This document shows, in pieces, positions 61,458 to 64,000 of a stretch of DNA of 64,000 bases; position 1 is the stretch's first letter; every line of letters starts with the position of its first letter. The stretch spans positions 1,109,649 through 1,173,648 of the forward strand of contig CANLUT010000001.1 in the NCBI GenBank assembly GCA_947494335.1. Reading direction: 5' to 3'. Both the position numbers and the translations under genes were made by a program. The DNA comes from Oligoflexales bacterium. Lineage in GTDB: Bacteria; Bdellovibrionota_B; Oligoflexia; Oligoflexales; RGVZ01. The notes beneath the pieces are model-generated. The model was not told the DNA's origin. It was given only the letters and a program-made list of their open reading frames with translations, and made no database searches.

Positions 61458-61634
61458 TCACGACAACTTGCGCTTCCTGTGCATCAGGTTGTACACCGCT
61501 GTCACCACTAGTCCGACCAAAAAAAGAAAAAATAGCGTTTGAGCAATCCATGCCGCTGTACCAGCGACGCCGCCAAAACCAAAGAATCCGGCAATGATCG
61601 CCAAAATAAGGAACGCGAGTGTGTAATATAACAT
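61458..61634 (-). CDS. DUF1328 small membrane protein (YtjA-like)
   Basis: 58 residues: ATG 61634, stop TGA at 61458-61460. The sequence is the family pattern: MLYYTLAFLILAIIAGFFGF with GGVAGTAAWIAQTL, a second helix FFLFLVGLVVTAVYNL and a basic end MHRKRKLS. DUF1328 proteins are two-helix inner-membrane proteins, commonly near envelope and general-stress genes. GGAGG lies 6 nt before the ATG. The BON gene lies 76 nt upstream in the same direction. Confidence 0.93.
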   Translation of the reverse strand: MLYYTLAFLILAIIAGFFGFGGVAGTAAWIAQTLFFLFLVGLVVTAVYNLMHRKRKLS

Positions 61635-61710
61635 CTAAGCCCTCCAATTTATTGATTCGCTCTCATCAACATGAAGCTTTCGGCCGAAGCTCACTGATTA
61701 GAAAGCTAGT

Positions 61711-62067
61711 TTAACCACATCCGGGGCCACCACTGATTGACCCATGACTTGCTTCCTTCTTCTTTTCTGGAGTGGCGATCGGCGCTGCTTTCGCTCCAAG
61801 ATCTTTCTTCACGGGGGCGACTGTAACCTTGTTCTCGATACTGGTAACGCCCTTCATACGTTCAGCTGTGGCAGTGATACCTGCAATCAGCGTTGGATCA
61901 TCCACATGCCCTTCAAGAGTTACGACACCACTTTTCACACAAACAGATAGGCCTTGAATTTTACTGCCCATGGATCGGGAGATTGAATCCTTAATTTCGC
62001 GCTCCATTGCACTATCCGAGTCCTGTGTAGGTTTTGCTGCTTTCTTTTCTGTTTCTTCAGATTTCAT
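61711..62067 (-). CDS. BON-domain protein
   Basis: 118 residues from ATG 62067 with AAGGAG 6 nt upstream. One BON domain occupies about residues 20-82: EREIKDSISRSMGSKIQGLSV, then VVTLEGHVDDP, and MKGVTSIENKVTV, the usual two-half pattern. It is flanked by Lys/Ala-rich tails and ends GGPGCG. BON domains bind phospholipid surfaces or polymers and are common in osmotic- and envelope-stress proteins (OsmY). No signal peptide is present, unlike OsmY, so it may be cytoplasmic or use an internal route. Next to DUF1328 it suggests a stress regulon, which is inference. Confidence 0.88.
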   Translation of the reverse strand: MKSEETEKKAAKPTQDSDSAMEREIKDSISRSMGSKIQGLSVCVKSGVVTLEGHVDDPTLIAGITATAERMKGVTSIENKVTVAPVKKDLGAKAAPIATPEKKKEASHGSISGGPGCG

Positions 62068-62366
62068 GCTGTTCTCCTTTACTTTAAAATTTGGAGCCAC
62101 TCGCCCCTGACATTTACCTGCATTCTTTGTGCCGAAATGTTCGTCTCATCGCTATCCTTTAAATTGATATCAATAGCCTTCCAATTTTTGATCGTTGCTG
62201 CTTTCCTTCGTGCAAATAACAATCTGCATCACAATTTGTTCGCGCAAGCCAAGTCGAACAAAGTGCGTCAATTGACACCGGAAGAATTGGTCGACTCATG
62301 ATTCGCCTACTGCCAGGCGATGTGGATTCAGCGGAAAACCTCGTATAAATTTTGGAGCATTGCTGC

Positions 62367-62528
62367 ATGGAAAGTGAAAGTAGAATCAGTGATTTGGCTC
62401 GATTGCTGCCTGCACGACGTCGTGTAACAGCCCTCCTCATTTTGCACGCCATTAGTTGGCGCATAAATTGCTACGAAGTGGGGCGTAAAATTAGGCGTTT
62501 TCCGAAAACAGACGTGAAATATGTTTGA
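62367..62528 (+). CDS. Candidate 53-residue basic protein
   Basis: ATG 62367 is preceded by TTGGAG with 9-10 nt spacing. The product MESESRISDLARLLPARRRV and onwards has about 10 Arg/Lys, a short helix ARLLPARRRVTALLILHAISW and a basic end KIRRFPKTDVKYV. No family. The region 62100-62550 is otherwise unassigned, and the frame could be chance. Confidence 0.35.
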   Translation: MESESRISDLARLLPARRRVTALLILHAISWRINCYEVGRKIRRFPKTDVKYV

Positions 62529-62550
62529 CAATTTGAAGTGAGGATTATCT

Positions 62551-63287
62551 ATGAAACCGCGCTATCACATAAATCGTTCAGCTCTAGCATCTTCATTATT
62601 AACTGTGGCGTTTAGCTTTGTTCCAAATATTGCGTTTTCTGCAGATCCAGGCGGATTGGTTGAGGCCGCCCAACAAAAGGCCTAAGAAATAGTGGGAAAA
62701 GATACGTCGCGACTAAAATTTGACAAAGGATCATCAAGCCTTTCATCTGCTGACCAGAGTGAGCTTCGCACGATGTATAATGCCGTTAAAGAGGACGCTC
62801 GAATAAGAGAGATTGTCGTAGCGGCATACGCAGACCTTCCGTACCCAAAAGACCAGAAATCAGACCTACCTAACAAGTCGAAGGGCCTAGCCACCAGGTG
62901 AGGCGAAGAAATTAAAAAATTCCTCACGGAACTTGGAGCCAAAAATGTTCGTGTTGTAAATATGGCAAAAAAAGCCACATGGTTGGAGCGTACGTTTGAC
63001 ACAAAGGAGGCGCAATTAAAGCAAGGTGCATCCGAGTCCCCTTCGAAAGTCGATCAAGATGACATGTTCTTTGAAAGCCTAGGTAAGCATCTCCAAACAG
63101 AGGGCGGCCCTGGCAATGCTGTTGTTGTCATACGCCATGACTAAAATCTGATTTAACAAAGGTTGTATACGGTCCAGACTTGCTCCTATTGAAACCCAAA
63201 GATCAAGTCTACATCCTAGCTCTTCTAAGAAATTCAAAACTAATTGTTGGCCCAACGACGGACTCTGGCGAAATCCAGAGTCCGTGA
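62551..63287 (+). pseudogene. Decayed exported gene with two in-frame stops and a frameshift (OmpA-like remnant)
   Basis: From ATG 62551 one frame reads a good signal peptide (to NIAFSADPGG), meets TAA at 62683-62685, continues protein-like to TGA at 62899-62901, and again to TAA at 63142-63144. Near 63140 the sense shifts frame and continues (KSDLTKVVYGPDLLLLKPKD, then LIVGPTTDSG) to TGA 63285-63287. The second section, with LKFDKGSSSLSSADQSELRT and GEEIKKFLTELGAKNVRVVN, resembles an OmpA-like periplasmic domain. Intact codons between the defects suggest recent loss. The final part contains a 10-bp hairpin (63259-63284). Recoding is the less likely reading. Confidence 0.7.
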
Positions 63288-63301
63288 GCAAGGATCCATT
63301 A

Positions 63302-63808
63302 ATGAAAAAGATTATTTACGTTTTCTTAATTTTAACGAGTGGTTTTGCATATGGTTCGAATTCAGAGAATTCGGATGCCTCGGAACGAGGCCGTCGGATA
63401 GGGATTGGCGTCTCCTTCTCAAGACTAACCGGGGTGTCTCTATATGCAGACACTAGTTACAAAGACTTCGTCCAAGCAGTGATTGGCTTTACTAATGACA
63501 ACAGCTACGCTGCTACAGCTGATTATGCTTTTGGGCATCACTACGCTTTTAGCAGTATTCCAAGTGTTACACCCTATTGGGGTCTAGGAGCTGTTCTATT
63601 GCACGATCAAAGTGATTATTGGTCTAACTACGCACGGGATGCAAGTCCAACATCGACATACTTAGGCGCAAGAATTCCTGTGGGTTTGAACCTGCTCATT
63701 CCCAATACCCCGGTGCAATTTGCGGCAGAAATTGCTCCATCCCTACTTTTTAAACCAGCTATCTATAGTTTTTTACAGGGTTCATTCAGTGTCAGAATCT
63801 TGTTTTAA
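63302..63808 (+). CDS. Small outer-membrane barrel protein
   Basis: 168 residues from ATG 63302 with AAGGA 7 nt upstream; the frame extends to GTG 63284. The signal peptide is MKKIIYVFLILTSGFAYG. The mature protein of about 150 residues alternates in strands with Gly and Tyr (RIGIGVSFSRLTGVSLYADTS, YWGLGAVLLHD, PVQFAAEIAPSLLF) and ends SVRILF with a terminal Phe, as in eight-stranded barrels. Family not recognised. It directly follows the decayed gene and shares its AT-rich composition, unlike neighbours to the left, so the segment may have come in together. Confidence 0.65.
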   Translation: MKKIIYVFLILTSGFAYGSNSENSDASERGRRIGIGVSFSRLTGVSLYADTSYKDFVQAVIGFTNDNSYAATADYAFGHHYAFSSIPSVTPYWGLGAVLLHDQSDYWSNYARDASPTSTYLGARIPVGLNLLIPNTPVQFAAEIAPSLLFKPAIYSFLQGSFSVRILF

Positions 63809-64000
63809 CGCTTTTTTTATATAGTTTGGAGCTTCTTCTGCTCGGCGCTGTTTCAGCTCGGTTTCCTCGACAGTGGGACATTGGCAGCGACATTCGGCGG
63901 CACTTTTGAATTATCCACTTATCTATCTGTTTCCATTGCTTTTTTTGGATTAATTTGTGCCTTTGTAAAAATGGGCCGATATCTCTTCAGGGGCCCATGA
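63809..64000 (+). other. Tail of window, open hydrophobic frame without a start
   Basis: After the barrel gene stop the same frame stays open to TGA 63998-64000 and reads like membrane protein (IVWSFFCSALFQLGFL, ELSTYLSVSIAFFGLI). It has no ATG, GTG or usable ribosome site, only an internal TTG at 63880. It may be the remains of a truncated membrane-protein gene. No terminator follows the barrel gene beyond a short T-run. Confidence 0.25.

Noticed and set aside
61444-61647. 67-residue minus-strand frame over the DUF1328 gene
   Set aside because: It is the wrong frame; the neighbouring frame gives an unmistakable DUF1328 protein.
62159-62464. 101-residue minus-strand frame
   Set aside because: No ribosome site and low-complexity Arg/Ser content; the opposite strand holds a better though weak candidate.
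62899-62901. TGA as a selenocysteine codon
   Set aside because: The same gene also has an in-frame TAA and a frameshift, and no Sec-type motif surrounds the TGA.
1-64000. tRNA, rRNA, CRISPR array, integrase or complete insertion sequence
   Set aside because: No T-loop-like motifs in cloverleaf context, no regular spaced repeats and no transposase or recombinase frames were seen by eye.

Overview
The window looks like chromosomal DNA of a Gram-negative bacterium with about 48% G+C (judged by eye). Two membranes are implied by many lipoprotein signal peptides, predicted outer-membrane barrels and periplasmic thioredoxins. Tandem DUF3015 proteins, a DUF1566 lipoprotein with repeats, an AddB-type nuclease, a FabG4/HtdX-like pair and many secreted proteins of unknown function would suit Bdellovibrionota/Oligoflexia, but no rRNA or other marker fixes this. 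No tRNA, rRNA, CRISPR array, integrase or intact transposase was seen. Most of the window is ordinary chromosome with an unusually large share of exported hypothetical genes.

Layout. 0-3.1 kb: addB-type nuclease, open at the left edge, with a strongly folded non-coding stretch upstream. 3.1-7.8 kb: CBS/receiver protein, M28 peptidase and a coupled mini-lipoprotein, divergent from sppA. 8-16.5 kb: repeat lipoprotein, VC0807-like membrane protein, Lys-rich mini-protein, topB, ZIP transporter, Gly/Thr-repeat lipoprotein and a 42-residue exported peptide. 16.5-22.7 kb: pgi, FabG4-like reductase and HtdX-like dehydratase, divergent from typA and a SCO copper chaperone. 22.7-27.1 kb: a six-cysteine repeat protein and an old-yellow-enzyme gene set among long palindromes, then a Cys-rich lipoprotein and fabH coupled to a small exported protein. 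27.2-30.6 kb: a compact five-gene redox/outer-membrane operon with three thioredoxin-like proteins, a DUF4266-like lipoprotein and a DUF3570-like barrel, ended by a textbook terminator. 31-38.8 kb: ppk1 and exported hypotheticals around a 0.66 kb gene-free stretch of imperfect inverted repeats. 39-45.4 kb: BCCT transporter, triple-DUF1036 protein, phosphodiesterase, glutathione peroxidase, MarC. 45.5-54.6 kb: three-gene ABC-2 exporter running into a CCA/poly(A) polymerase, DUF4105 protein, two DUF3015 proteins, TIP30-like oxidoreductase, barrel protein. 54.5-61.4 kb: arfB, rarA, purH, and a coupled pair of an exported protein and a helix-turn-helix/coiled-coil protein. 61.4-64 kb: DUF1328 and BON stress-type proteins, then an AT-rich segment holding a decayed gene with two in-frame stops and a frameshift.

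The most interesting observations are the redox operon with its CxxC-tailed lipoprotein, the palindrome family flanking the OYE gene (shared ends and loop, compensatory changes in the stems), the folded RNA candidate near 3.0 kb, and the multiply broken exported gene at 62.55-63.29 kb. Nothing here can be proved to be a new system from sequence alone. Start sites were moved from the longest frame to the codon with the best Shine-Dalgarno where noted.
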